Shown: piece after piece, positions 40,875 to 49,642 of the stretch
Layout of the letters: every line of letters starts with the position of its first letter
How positions within the stretch are numbered: the first letter of the stretch is position 1
Assembly: GCF_001956315.1 (NCBI RefSeq)
Contig: NZ_MOLY01000046.1
Location: 1-64,000 of the forward strand
Direction: 5' to 3'
DNA: 64,000 nucleotides
Origin: Sphingomonas montana
GTDB taxonomy: Bacteria; Pseudomonadota; Alphaproteobacteria; Sphingomonadales; Sphingomonadaceae
The notes under the pieces: model-generated
What the model saw: the letters and a program-made list of their open reading frames with translations, nothing else
Databases searched by the model: none
What the model was told of the DNA's origin: nothing
Made by a program: the position numbers and the translations under genes

Positions 40875-42974
40875 CTATCCCAGCTGGTTGATCGCGAAGG
40901 CATAGGTCTCGGCGGCTTCGCGCAGCGCGTCGAAGCGGCCGGACTTGCCGCCGTGGCCGGCGCCCATGTTGATCTTGAGGAGCAATAGAGCATCGTTCGT
41001 GCGGGTGGCGCGCAGGCGGGCGGCCCATTTGGCGGGCTCCCAATAGGTAACGCGCGGGTCGTTCAGGCCGCCGGTGATGAGCATGGGTGGATAAGCCTGC
41101 GCCCCGACATTCTCGTAAGGGGAGTAACCGTGGATCAGGTCGAACGCGGCCTTGTCGGTGATGGGGTTGCCCCATTCGGGCCATTCGCCGGGGGTGAGCG
41201 GCAGGCTTTCGTCCTGCATCGTGTTGAGCACGTCGACGAACGGCACGTCGGCGATGACCGCGCCCCAGAGGTCGGGATCGGTGTTGGCGACGACGCCCAT
41301 CAGCTCGCCGCCGGCGGAGCCGCCGTTGATCGCGATGCGGCCGGGCTTGGCGAAGCCTTCGGCGATCAGGCCCTTCGCGACATCGACGAAATCGTGGAAC
41401 GTGTTCCAGCGCTGCGTCGCCTTGCCCTGGAGATACCAGTCGTAGCCGAGATCGTCGCCGCCGCGGATGTGGGCGATGGCGAAGGCGAAGCCGCGGTCGA
41501 GCAGCGAGAGCCGACCGGTGGAGAAGCTGGGCGGGATGGCGTGGCCGTAGGCACCGTAGGCGTAGAGGAACAGCGGGCCGGACCCGTCGCGCGGGAAGCC
41601 GACCGGGTAGACGACCGACACCGGGATCGACGCGCCGTCGCGCGCCGGCACCATCAGCCGTTCGGTGGCGTAGCGGCTCGCGTCGTAGCCGGACGGGATC
41701 TCCTGCACCTTCAGCGTTTCGAGCGTGTCGGTGGCGGGGTCGTAGTCGAACACCGTGACGGGGGTGACCATCGAGGTGTAGCCGATCCGGTAGAGCGGCG
41801 GATCGAAGGCAGGGTTGGACCCGAGCGCGGCGGTGTAGCTCGCCTCCGGGAACGCGATACGGTGATCGTCGCCGGCGTAGGTGCGCAGCCGGATCTGGTC
41901 GAGCCCGGCGACGCGCTCGGCGATCACGAGGTGTTTCGCGAAGCTGGTGAGGCCGGTCAGGTAGACCTGGTCGGAGCCCTCGATCACCGTCGTCCACTCG
42001 CCGGGCGTCGCGGGGTCGGCGCGGGCGATGCGGAAGTTGACGTGGGTGTCGTTGGTCAGGATCCAGAGCGTGTCGTGCGCGTGGTCGACCGAATATTGCC
42101 GTTCGACCTGGCGCGGGCTGACCAGCATCGGGGCGGCGTCGAAGTCGGCAGTGGGGACGAGCCGGATCTCGTCGGTCTGGTTGTCGCCGGTGCCGATCAG
42201 CAGATATTTGCGGTCCTGCGTGCGGCCAAGACCGACGCGGAAGCCCTGGTCTGGTTCCTCGTACAGCGTCGGCGCGGCGGTGGGATCATCGCCCAGCCGG
42301 TGCGCGCGGGCGCGGAAGGTGCGCCAGTTGTCGTTGACCTCGGCATAGGCGATGCGGGTGCTGTCCGCCGACCAGACGACGCCGCCGTTCACGACGTCGC
42401 TGACCGTCTCGATATCGGTGCCGGTCGACAAGTCGCGGATTTTGAGCGTGAAGCGTTCGGCGCCGCTGGTGTCCGCGCTCCAGGCGAGCAGGCGGGTGTC
42501 CGGGCTGATCGCCAGCGTGCCGGCGCGGAAATAGTCGTGGCCGGCAGCTTCCGCGGTTTCGTCGAGGATCAGTTCGTCGGGTCCGCCGGCGACCGGGCGG
42601 CGATACCAGAGGCGGTACTGTCCGCCAGTCTGGAACGCCCACCAGTAGAGATAGTCGCCGTCGACCTGTGGGACGGACGCGTCGTCCTGCTTCAGCCGGC
42701 CCTTCATCTCCTCGAACAACGTGTCGACGAGTGTCGCGCTGGGCGCCATCGCGGCCTCGAAATAGGCGTTCTCGGCCTTGAGGTAATCGAGGATCTCGGC
42801 GTCCTCGACCTTGGGATAGCCGACGTCCTTCAGCCAGTGATACGGATCCTCGATCGTCACGCCGTGCGCGGTGGTGACGCGCGGGCGGACCGCGGCGACG
42901 GGCGGCGGCGGGAGCATCGCGCTGGTGGTGGGGGTGCTGGCCGTCGCGGTGCTGGCGGGGGACGTATCGGACAA
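40875..42974 (-). CDS. ptrB: Oligopeptidase B (S9 family)
   Basis: A 699-residue serine peptidase that cuts short peptides after basic residues. The N-terminal seven-blade propeller begins near residue 30 (DPYHWLKDVGYPKVEDAEIL). The C-terminal hydrolase has nucleophile Ser in AINGGSAGGELMG, Asp in DPRVTYWEPAKW, and His in GAGHGGKSGR, all matching oligopeptidase B. No export signal; the N-terminal 25 residues are a Thr/Ala-rich disordered stretch, so it is cytoplasmic. It is divergent from the Xaa-Pro aminopeptidase gene with an 80-bp shared promoter gap, so the two peptide-degrading enzymes may be regulated together. Confidence 0.93.
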   Translation of the reverse strand: MSDTSPASTATASTPTTSAMLPPPPVAAVRPRVTTAHGVTIEDPYHWLKDVGYPKVEDAEILDYLKAENAYFEAAMAPSATLVDTLFEEMKGRLKQDDASVPQVDGDYLYWWAFQTGGQYRLWYRRPVAGGPDELILDETAEAAGHDYFRAGTLAISPDTRLLAWSADTSGAERFTLKIRDLSTGTDIETVSDVVNGGVVWSADSTRIAYAEVNDNWRTFRARAHRLGDDPTAAPTLYEEPDQGFRVGLGRTQDRKYLLIGTGDNQTDEIRLVPTADFDAAPMLVSPRQVERQYSVDHAHDTLWILTNDTHVNFRIARADPATPGEWTTVIEGSDQVYLTGLTSFAKHLVIAERVAGLDQIRLRTYAGDDHRIAFPEASYTAALGSNPAFDPPLYRIGYTSMVTPVTVFDYDPATDTLETLKVQEIPSGYDASRYATERLMVPARDGASIPVSVVYPVGFPRDGSGPLFLYAYGAYGHAIPPSFSTGRLSLLDRGFAFAIAHIRGGDDLGYDWYLQGKATQRWNTFHDFVDVAKGLIAEGFAKPGRIAINGGSAGGELMGVVANTDPDLWGAVIADVPFVDVLNTMQDESLPLTPGEWPEWGNPITDKAAFDLIHGYSPYENVGAQAYPPMLITGGLNDPRVTYWEPAKWAARLRATRTNDALLLLKINMGAGHGGKSGRFDALREAAETYAFAINQLG

Positions 42975-43054
42975 GATGCGGTCTCGGTCTGGCTGGCGCG
43001 GGGGACCGCGCGGGACTATCTGGGCGTCAACGCTAGATAGAAGGGCGATGGGCC

Positions 43055-44851
43055 ATGTCCACCTATGAAGACCGGTTGCGGCTGCTGCGCGACGAACTGG
43101 CGGCGCGCACGCTGGACGGGTTCGTCGTGCCGCTGACCGACGAGCATATGTCGGAATATGTCGGCGCCTATGCGCAGCGGCTGGCGTGGCTGACGGGGTT
43201 CCAGGGATCGGCCGGGGCGGCGGTGGTGCTGCCCGCGGACGCCGCGATCTTCACCGACGGACGCTATACGTTGCAGGTCCGCGCACAGGTGGACGGGGCG
43301 CACTGGTCGTATCAGCCGGTGCCGCAGACGAGCATTGCCGGCTGGCTGTCCGAACATGCGCCGGCGGGCGGGCGGATCGGCTATGATCCCTGGCTGCACA
43401 CGCGCGACTGGGTGGCGCAGGCGAAGGCCGCGCTGGCGGCGCGCGGGGCCGAACTGGTGGCGGTGGAGAGCAACCCGGTGGATGCTGTGTGGCCGGACCG
43501 ACCCGCGCCGTCGACCGCGCGGCTGATGGTGCACGGCGACGACCATGCCGGTCGCACGTCGGCCGACAAGCGGCAAGCGATCGCCGACTGGCTGGTGACC
43601 AAAGGTGCCGACGCGACGGTCCTGGCAGCGCTCGATTCGATCGCCTGGACGCTGAACATCCGCGGGGCCGACGTGGACCACATGCCGGTGGCGCTCGCCT
43701 TTGCCATCGTGAGCGCGGACGGGACGGCGGACCTGTTCGTGGCACCCGAGAAGATGGCCGACGACGTAGGCCAGCATCTGGGCAATGCGGTGCGCGTGCA
43801 TCCGCGCGACGCCTTCGCGGATCATCTGCGGTCGCTCAGAGGCCAGCGGATCGCGGTGGACCCGGCGCAGTCGGTGGCGGCGATCTTCGCCGCGCTGGAG
43901 GCGGGCGGTGCGCAGGTGGTGGAGGCGCGCGACCCGACCGTGCTGCCGCGCGCCTGCAAGAATGCGGGCGAGATCGCCGGGCAGCGCGCGGCGCAGGCGC
44001 GCGACGGGGCGGCGGTGAGCCGGTTCCTGCACTGGCTGTCGATCGAGGCGCCGAAGGGTGGGCTGACCGAATTGTCCGCGGCCGCGAGGCTGGAGGCGTT
44101 CCGGCGCGCGGACGACCAGCTGGTCGACCTGAGTTTCGATTCGATTTCGGGGGCGGGGCCGAACGGCGCGATCTGCCACTACAAGGTCGACGAGGGCAGC
44201 AATCGGCCGATCGAGATCGACAGCCTGTACCTGATCGATTCGGGTGGGCAGTATCGCGACGGGACGACCGATATCACGCGCACGGTGGCGGTGGGGACGC
44301 CGACCGCGGAGATGCGCGACCGCTTCACGCGCGTGCTGAAGGGTCATATCGCGCTGGCCCGTGCGGTGTTCCCGGACGGGACGGTCGGCGGGCAGCTCGA
44401 CGTGCTGGCGCGGCAATATCTGTGGGCGGTCGGGCTGGATTATCCGCACGGCACCGGCCATGGCGTCGGGTCCTTTCTGTCGGTGCATGAAGGCCCGCAA
44501 CGGATTTCCCCGGCGTGGAGCAGCCAGTCGGGCGGGTCGGAAAGGCTGCGCGAAGGCATGATCCTGTCCAACGAGCCGGGATATTACAAGGCGGGCGAAT
44601 ATGGCATCCGGATCGAGAACCTGCTGCTGGTCGAACGCCGGGACATTGCGGGCGCGGAGGCGCCGATGCTGGGGTTCGAGACACTGACCTTCGCACCGAT
44701 CGACCGGGCGCTGGTCGATACCAGCCTGCTCGACGCGGGCGAGCGCGGTTGGCTGGACGCGTATCATGCGGCGGTGCGCGCGGTGGTCGGGCCGCAGCTG
44801 GACGGCGCGGCGAAGGACTGGCTGGATGCAGTGACCGTGCCGCTCGGCTAG
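43055..44851 (+). CDS. pepP: Xaa-Pro aminopeptidase (M24B)
   Basis: A 598-residue metallopeptidase that removes the residue before proline. It has the long three-domain form (two creatinase-like N-terminal domains, then the pita-bread catalytic domain), as in eukaryotic and alphaproteobacterial APP1. Metal ligands are visible: the two Asp in YLIDSGGQYRDGTTDITR, His in GTGHGVGSFLSVHEGP, Glu in EPGYYKAGEYGIRIEN, and Glu in GFETLTFAPID. The start ATG at 43055 (MSTYEDRLRLLRDEL) is preceded by an 80-bp gap to divergent ptrB. A strong hairpin follows 7 nt after the stop. Confidence 0.93.
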   Translation: MSTYEDRLRLLRDELAARTLDGFVVPLTDEHMSEYVGAYAQRLAWLTGFQGSAGAAVVLPADAAIFTDGRYTLQVRAQVDGAHWSYQPVPQTSIAGWLSEHAPAGGRIGYDPWLHTRDWVAQAKAALAARGAELVAVESNPVDAVWPDRPAPSTARLMVHGDDHAGRTSADKRQAIADWLVTKGADATVLAALDSIAWTLNIRGADVDHMPVALAFAIVSADGTADLFVAPEKMADDVGQHLGNAVRVHPRDAFADHLRSLRGQRIAVDPAQSVAAIFAALEAGGAQVVEARDPTVLPRACKNAGEIAGQRAAQARDGAAVSRFLHWLSIEAPKGGLTELSAAARLEAFRRADDQLVDLSFDSISGAGPNGAICHYKVDEGSNRPIEIDSLYLIDSGGQYRDGTTDITRTVAVGTPTAEMRDRFTRVLKGHIALARAVFPDGTVGGQLDVLARQYLWAVGLDYPHGTGHGVGSFLSVHEGPQRISPAWSSQSGGSERLREGMILSNEPGYYKAGEYGIRIENLLLVERRDIAGAEAPMLGFETLTFAPIDRALVDTSLLDAGERGWLDAYHAAVRAVVGPQLDGAAKDWLDAVTVPLG

Positions 44852-44858
44852 ACGGAAT

Positions 44859-44899
44859 GTCCGCTTGCATGGGGGCGGGCGGCGGGCCCATGCAAGCGG
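44859..44899 (+). terminator. 14-bp hairpin terminator after pepP
   Basis: TCCGCTTGCATGGG (44859-44872) and CCCATGCAAGCGGA (44886-44899) pair perfectly around a 13-nt G-rich loop. It sits between the aminopeptidase stop and the peroxidase start at 44941. No U tract. Confidence 0.7.
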
Positions 44900-44940
44900 A
44901 ACAGGCGTTGCGCCGCCACGGCGATCGAAAAGGACGAGAC

Positions 44941-45558
44941 ATGCGGAAACTGGCGAAGTTCGGACTGGGCCTGGCGGCGGCCGGCGGTATTGCCGCGGCG
45001 GCGTTCGCAGCGGTGTTCCCCACCCCGCCCGCGACCCCGCCGATGGCGGCCGCGGAAGCCGCGCGCAAGACGGCGTGGGATTTCAACCTGGTCGCGATCG
45101 ACGGCGAACCGATGCCGATGAAGGCCTATCGCGGCAAGGTGGTACTGCTGGTCAACACCGCCAGCTTCTGCGGGTTCAAGAAGCAGTTCGCCGGTCTGCA
45201 GGCGTTGCAGAACCAATATGGCAAGGCGGGCTTCACGCTGATCGGCGTGCCGTCGGGCAGCTTCAAGGACCAGGAATATGGGTCCAACAAGGAAATCGCC
45301 GATCATTGCCAGACGACGGGGATCAAGTTCCCGATGGCGGAAAAGTCGCCCGTGGTCGGCGCCGGCGCGCTGCCGATCTACAAATGGGCGGCGGCAAAGG
45401 TCGGGGCGGACAATACGCCGCGCTGGAATTTCCACAAATATCTGATCGGGCGCGACGGCCGCCTGATCCGCGCGTTCGGCACCGCGACCGATCCGACCGA
45501 TCCGGCGCTGAACGCCGCGATCATGACGGCGATCCGAGCAAAACCGGCGCGGGCGTGA
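44941..45558 (+). CDS. Glutathione peroxidase-like protein, exported
   Basis: A 205-residue thioredoxin-fold peroxidase. The N-terminal MRKLAKFGLGLAAAGGIAAA is a signal peptide or anchor, so it acts in the periplasm. The peroxidatic Cys is Cys77 in VLLVNTASFCGF, a Cys not selenocysteine form. The Trp/Asn of the active-site tetrad are in RWNFHKYLIGRDG. The usual FPCNQFGQEP motif that carries the conserved Gln is replaced by VPSGSFKDQEYGS, so the tetrad Gln is missing. The start at 44941 has AAAGGACG upstream. Thioredoxin rather than glutathione is the likely reductant for such Cys forms. Confidence 0.85.
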   Translation: MRKLAKFGLGLAAAGGIAAAAFAAVFPTPPATPPMAAAEAARKTAWDFNLVAIDGEPMPMKAYRGKVVLLVNTASFCGFKKQFAGLQALQNQYGKAGFTLIGVPSGSFKDQEYGSNKEIADHCQTTGIKFPMAEKSPVVGAGALPIYKWAAAKVGADNTPRWNFHKYLIGRDGRLIRAFGTATDPTDPALNAAIMTAIRAKPARA

Positions 45559-45655
45559 TTGCAGCGTAAGGACCGGTCCCGATGCTCGTCGGGACATGGC
45601 GGCCGACCTGAGTGGGCCGGTGCGGGTCGGGAAACAGGGACGGTTCGCAACCGTG

Positions 45656-45675
45656 ATCCCGGCGCAGGTCGGGAT
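45656..45675. repeat. ATCCCG...CGGGAT hairpin repeat
   Basis: ATCCCG-GCGCAGGT-CGGGAT, an inverted repeat within a 194-bp gap after the peroxidase gene; the same family as the hairpins at 31822 and 36363. Confidence 0.5.
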
Positions 45676-45752
45676 GACGCCGTGTCTTTGGGCCACATTC
45701 GACCCAAGCGGAAATCCCGGCCTTCGCTGGGGACCACCTGGAGGGTGGCAGG

Positions 45753-45902
45753 TCAGGTCTGGTCCGGAACCGGCCTGTCCTCGCCGGTTTCCATGGCGGG
45801 TTCCGAAACCGGCCGCGCGCGGGCCTGGGCCTTGCGGCGGCGCAGATTGTCGCGCAGCGCCGCCGCCAGCCGCGCGGCGCGGTCCTCTTGTCCGTTGGTC
45901 AT
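45753..45902 (-). CDS. Small basic conserved sphingomonad protein
   Basis: A 49-residue protein: MTNGQEDRAARLAAALRDNL followed by RRRKAQARARP and an acidic tail ending VPDQT. The AARLAAALRDNLRRRKAQAR pattern is a small ORF I associate with many sphingomonads, usually without a name. Strong amphipathic helix, no membrane segment. Ribosome-binding site weak; support is the characteristic sequence. Confidence 0.5.
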   Translation of the reverse strand: MTNGQEDRAARLAAALRDNLRRRKAQARARPVSEPAMETGEDRPVPDQT

Positions 45903-46039
45903 GATCGGCAGCATAGTCGGTCGGACAGTACGCAGCCAGTCCCCGGAAGGCCGCCGCAGGCGGATGCGGCAACACGGACGCTTGACGCCTGCCGCCGCCT
46001 CCGCCATAGCCCGCGTCCTGTCAGGGCCCGCCCCGACAT

Positions 46040-46114
<75 letters not shown>

Positions 46115-46284
46115 CGCAGTCTTGAAAATCGCGATATTTACCCCCTCCTGGGGACGCCCCGGTGAGAATGGCGCAGTTCCGCGGCTTTTGCGGCGACTGG
46201 TTCAGCTTTTGTGGCCAGAGACGCGGGCGCACTACGGCCATATCCTGCGAGAATCAGCCACCGTCTCTGCAGGCCAGTTTGGCC

Positions 46285-46302
46285 GCCACAAAACTTTGTG
46301 GC
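46285..46302. other. GCCACAAA-AC-TTTGTGGC, possible att core
   Basis: A perfect 8-bp inverted repeat with a 2-nt centre, 67 bp from the recombinase stop and 171 bp from the tRNA. Large serine recombinases exchange at a central dinucleotide within an inverted-repeat site, so this could be an attachment core. The adjacent GGCCAGTTTGGCC at 46272-46284 is also symmetric. Confidence 0.25.
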
Positions 46303-46368
46303 AGGTCCTGGAACGGCAACGGGCGCGACTCACGACCGCGCCCGCTGGTTGGTATCATGCTGAGTGTA

Positions 46369-48045
46369 TCAGTAGCCGAGCACTCGTTGTTGCTCCTTCC
46401 AGCACATGGGCAGTTCAGAGATCCGCATCAGTGACCTAGCGGTAAGTTCTACCGGCTGGCGACCGTGCACGATCGACGTGATGATGTCGGGCGCAAGGAA
46501 ACGCAGCCGGGCAAGCCGGGTCAGATGGCTGCGGCGGATGGCGTCGCCGACACCACCGCCGGCTTGGAGATCGTCATAGGCTGCACGCCCGCTGGCAATG
46601 AGTTGGATAAGGCGCGGATCACGGGCGCTGGGGCGGGCATCTGGGGCAGCGTAGACCAGCCGCATCTCGTGCCCGCGACGCTTCAGCGACACTGCCAGCT
46701 CCATAGTGATACAGTCGTCGATGCTGCCTTCCCCGTGCGAGCAGTTCATGACGCGTGCAACAGCCGGACGCGACAGGCTGATCACCACCGCGACCTCCGT
46801 CACCGTCACGCCAACGTCGAGCAGCTCAAGGATCTGCGCAAAGCGATTAGCGTCCGCCGCATCGTCGGCAAGCAAGGAACAACGCTGACGCTGAGTATCG
46901 CTGGCTGCACCTGGAACACCAAGCTCGGCCAGGACCCGGTCTGGGTCCCGGAATAAAGTGGTGAAGCCGTCACGTACGATGGTTTCAATATCGCCCGCCG
47001 GCAGTCGCCATGCTGGCTGCTCGACGCCTGCAAGGGCACGGCTGACATAGTAGCGATAGCGCCTGCCGCCCTTGTTCGCGTGCTCGGCAGCCATCGGGCG
47101 GCCGTGACCGTCGCGAATGTGTCCTGCCAGGATACTGCGCTGCCCGCTGTGCGGTCGCGGCGCGTTGCAGTCGAGCAGCGCCTGCGATGCGGCCCAGACG
47201 TCCGGTGCGACGATCCCGACATGCTCGCCATCATAGACATTGTCACGGTGGGGTATGTGACCCGTGTAGATCACGTTGCGCAGCAGATGTGTGATGGCAC
47301 CTGCAGCGAAGGGCTTGCCGCCCACGACGCGACCATCGCGCATGACGCGGCGCTTGGAACATACGCCGCGTGCTGCCAGATCATCGACAAGGCCGCGGAT
47401 CGTTCCAAGCGCCTGATGGCGTTCAAAGATCATGCGAACGGTGGCCGCCTCGTCCTCGCGGACGATGAGCTTGCGCTCGACAACTTCGTAGCCGAGCGGA
47501 ACGGGCCCACCCATCCACATGCCCTTCTTCTTGCTGGCCGCGATCTTGTCGCGGATCCGCTCGCCGGTAACCTCGCGCTCGAACTGGGCGAACGACAGCA
47601 GCACGTTGAGCGTCAGACGTCCCATGCTGGTCGTGGTGTTGAACGCCTGAGTCACGCTGACGAAGCTTGCCCCTGTCGCGTCCAGGATCTCGACGATCTT
47701 GGAGAAGTCGGACAGGGCGCGAGTAAGCCGGTCGACCTTGTACACGACGATGACGTCGATCCGGCCCGACGCCACGTCAGCCAGAAGCCGCTTGAGGCCA
47801 GGCCGTTCCATCGTACCGCCCGAGTAGCCGCCGTCATCATAGAGGGCAGGCGAGGGGACCCACCCCTCATGACGCTGGCTGGCAATGTAGGCAGCGCAAG
47901 CCTCGCGCTGGGCATCGAGACTGTTGAACGCCTGCTCGAGACCTTCCTCCGTCGATTTGCGGGTGTAGATGGCGCAGCGGACCTCGCGGACGGCACCGGT
48001 ACCAACGGCGGCGGGGCGTGCCGTTCGCTTAGCCACGGGCGGCAC
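46369..48045 (-). CDS. Large serine recombinase
   Basis: A 558-residue site-specific recombinase. The catalytic resolvase domain starts VRCAIYTRKSTEEG with nucleophile Ser31, followed by NSLDAQREACAAYI, YSGGTMERPGLKRLL and YKVDRLTRALSDFSKIVEIL. The recombinase DNA-binding domain (about 185-300) includes GPVPLGYEVVERKL and VIYTGHIPHRDNVYDGEH. A long C-terminal helical segment with an HTH-like VTVTEVAVVISLSRPAVAR follows. The zinc-ribbon cysteines are replaced by a GHGRPMAAEHANKGGRRYRY segment, as in this sub-family. The start overlaps the DUF2924 gene by 17 nt. Confidence 0.94.
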   Translation of the reverse strand: MPPVAKRTARPAAVGTGAVREVRCAIYTRKSTEEGLEQAFNSLDAQREACAAYIASQRHEGWVPSPALYDDGGYSGGTMERPGLKRLLADVASGRIDVIVVYKVDRLTRALSDFSKIVEILDATGASFVSVTQAFNTTTSMGRLTLNVLLSFAQFEREVTGERIRDKIAASKKKGMWMGGPVPLGYEVVERKLIVREDEAATVRMIFERHQALGTIRGLVDDLAARGVCSKRRVMRDGRVVGGKPFAAGAITHLLRNVIYTGHIPHRDNVYDGEHVGIVAPDVWAASQALLDCNAPRPHSGQRSILAGHIRDGHGRPMAAEHANKGGRRYRYYVSRALAGVEQPAWRLPAGDIETIVRDGFTTLFRDPDRVLAELGVPGAASDTQRQRCSLLADDAADANRFAQILELLDVGVTVTEVAVVISLSRPAVARVMNCSHGEGSIDDCITMELAVSLKRRGHEMRLVYAAPDARPSARDPRLIQLIASGRAAYDDLQAGGGVGDAIRRSHLTRLARLRFLAPDIITSIVHGRQPVELTARSLMRISELPMCWKEQQRVLGY

Positions 48046-48475
48046 CGTATACCGGCGGCGGTCCCTTCGGCTTCAGTCCGAAGAAGCGCGGACCGGACCA
48101 GCGTGCACCCGTGATGGCACGGGCAACATGGCTGAGCGATCGATAGCGCTGGTCGTCAAACAGCACGCCGTCATCCGTTACGAGCACGGCATGCATGCGA
48201 CCATTCCACTCACGCATCAGCCTCGTTCCCGGCTTCAGCTGGATCGGGGGGTCGGCAAGCTGCGTCGACGGGTCCTTGGCCAGACTGTCGAGCAGACGTT
48301 CGACCGCGGCCGGCAGACCGCGCTCGGCCTGTTCCTGAACCCGGTACGCGAGCTGACGGCGTAGCAGCGAGGCAGGCAGCGACGGTATTGCCTGCCCAAA
48401 TGCCGTCTCCCACGCGACATGGAGTTCCAACACCGTCATTGCGGCGATGTCGCAGATCGCATCGTCCGTCCGCAT
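48029..48475 (-). CDS. DUF2924 protein
   Basis: A 148-residue basic protein of the DUF2924 family, encoded next to serine recombinases and of unknown function. It has the family pattern: helical start (LELHVAWETAFGQAIP), LLRRQLAYRVQEQAERGLPA, then KPGTRLMREWNGRMHAVLVT and YRSLSHVARAITGARWSGPR near the end, the last resembling a DNA-binding or HTH-like tail. It shares one base with the upstream DUF3489 gene (TGATG) and overlaps the recombinase by 17 nt, indicating tight co-expression. An accessory factor for recombination is a reasonable guess. Confidence 0.85.
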   Translation of the reverse strand: MRTDDAICDIAAMTVLELHVAWETAFGQAIPSLPASLLRRQLAYRVQEQAERGLPAAVERLLDSLAKDPSTQLADPPIQLKPGTRLMREWNGRMHAVLVTDDGVLFDDQRYRSLSHVARAITGARWSGPRFFGLKPKGPPPVYGAARG

Positions 48476-49023
48476 CAGGATGCCAGCGTGTAGATGGTGA
48501 CGCCGTCCCGCGAGCCGCGCTCGATTGCATGACCCTTCTTGCGCAAACCTGTCAGGGCAGCACGCACCGTATGGGGCAGCCAGCCCGTCGCGGCTGTTAG
48601 TTCGGCAAGGCTGCCTCCGCCCGGCCGGCGTAGCAGCTCAATCACATAACCGATCTTGCTCGTCCGTAACGACACTGCGATGAGCGCTACTTCCTCGCTG
48701 GGACTGGACATATCGTCCGTGCCGTCGGCCAGGCTCGCGGCATCGGGCGAGACACCATCGTCCACCCCGATTGCTGCCCGACCAGCAGCCGTGATGACCA
48801 GACCAATGTAAGCCTCAGCTTCCTGCCGAACGCTTGCTGCGTTGGTGTCGACTGGCGCCTCCATAACGAGGCCGTGTTTGATGAGCGCCGGGATTACCTT
48901 GCGAACGCGTTCGTCATGGCCGCTCAAAGTCTCGGATGGTGGCAGTAGATTACCATTTTCACGCTGGGCAGCGGTGGTGAGCAGGATGAGTTGGAGGTCG
49001 TTCGGTTTGAAGATGCGGGGCAT
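48475..49023 (-). CDS. DUF3489 winged-helix protein
   Basis: A 182-residue protein. Start at 49023 (MPRIFKPNDLQLILLTTAAQ) with GGAG 10 nt before the ATG. The C-terminal 60 residues are the DUF3489 module (KIGYVIELLRRPGGGSLAEL, then TAATGWLPHTVRAALTGLRK), a winged helix that probably binds DNA. The N-terminal half is helical with a long acidic hinge (ADGTDDMSSPSEE). It is the first gene of the recombinase operon, so autoregulation is plausible. Divergent from the small gene at 49173. Confidence 0.83.
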   Translation of the reverse strand: MPRIFKPNDLQLILLTTAAQRENGNLLPPSETLSGHDERVRKVIPALIKHGLVMEAPVDTNAASVRQEAEAYIGLVITAAGRAAIGVDDGVSPDAASLADGTDDMSSPSEEVALIAVSLRTSKIGYVIELLRRPGGGSLAELTAATGWLPHTVRAALTGLRKKGHAIERGSRDGVTIYTLAS

Positions 49024-49172
49024 GTGGGGCTCCAGGATTATTGAAGCCGCATCGGTGCGGCTCCCACTGCCCAGAGCCCCGGGGAAGTGTGTCCGCGGGG
49101 CGGCGGTGCGCCGTGGCGACACTGCACGAACAGCAATGCTCCGAACGACGGACAAGTCGACGGGAAAGTCCG

Positions 49173-49496
49173 ATGGCAAACAACTTTGCCGGCACCTGCG
49201 CAAAGCTGCGGGTCGACTTCCCCGCTCATTCTGTCCTGTGTGTGGTCATGCCTGACCTTACTCCCTTCGATCCAGACCGCTTGGAGCTGATCGCGCTGCT
49301 GCTTACCCGAGTCGGCATGATCATGGAGGATACAAGTGCTCTCGCTATTCAGCAGCCGCCCAGCGACCCTGCCGAACTTCGTTGTCACATCGCCAAGTTG
49401 CGTGGCCACAGCGAAACCATCATGGCGATGTTGATCGCGGCCGAGCGTTTGGTTGGTACGCCCGGCGCTGCCCCTGAAAAGCGAGCAACAATGTAA
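49173..49496 (+). CDS. Small helical protein linked to the recombinase module
   Basis: Up to 107 residues (MANNFAGTCAKLRVDFPAHS...). A second ATG at 49248 (MPDLTPFDPDRLELIALLLT) would give 82 residues that are more clearly helical and continue RVGMIMEDTSALAI and HIAKLRGHSETIMAMLIAAE. No family recognised. It is divergent from the DUF3489 gene with 149 bp between. Base usage is slightly lower in GC than its neighbours. The start is uncertain. Confidence 0.5.
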   Translation: MANNFAGTCAKLRVDFPAHSVLCVVMPDLTPFDPDRLELIALLLTRVGMIMEDTSALAIQQPPSDPAELRCHIAKLRGHSETIMAMLIAAERLVGTPGAAPEKRATM

Positions 49497-49642
49497 AGAT
49501 TGGTGGTGAGCGGTCCGTCCGCTTTCGGGCGCTGCCGCAGGCAGAAGACCTGCTCGACGCCCTCGAGACAGGCAAGTTAGCCTGAACCAACGTCCGCTTT
49601 CACATCCCGCTCAACCCTGCACGAACGGCCGACTTTGGGTCA

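Larger units (their letters stand above)
46115..49496. mobile_element. Recombinase / DUF2924 / DUF3489 module beside tRNA-Thr
   Basis: Immediately after tRNA-Thr come a large serine recombinase and two overlapping small genes of families that travel with it, then a divergent small gene. This combination is widespread in sphingomonads and looks like the integration core of an island. No duplicated tRNA 3' end was found by eye, so the outer limits are not fixed and the listed end is only the end of the core. The recombinase is 254 nt from the tRNA. Confidence 0.6.

Noticed and set aside
46122-46439. Frames between tRNA-Thr and the recombinase
   Set aside because: No family match, they overlap the recombinase end, and the sequence has symmetric elements better explained as site DNA.
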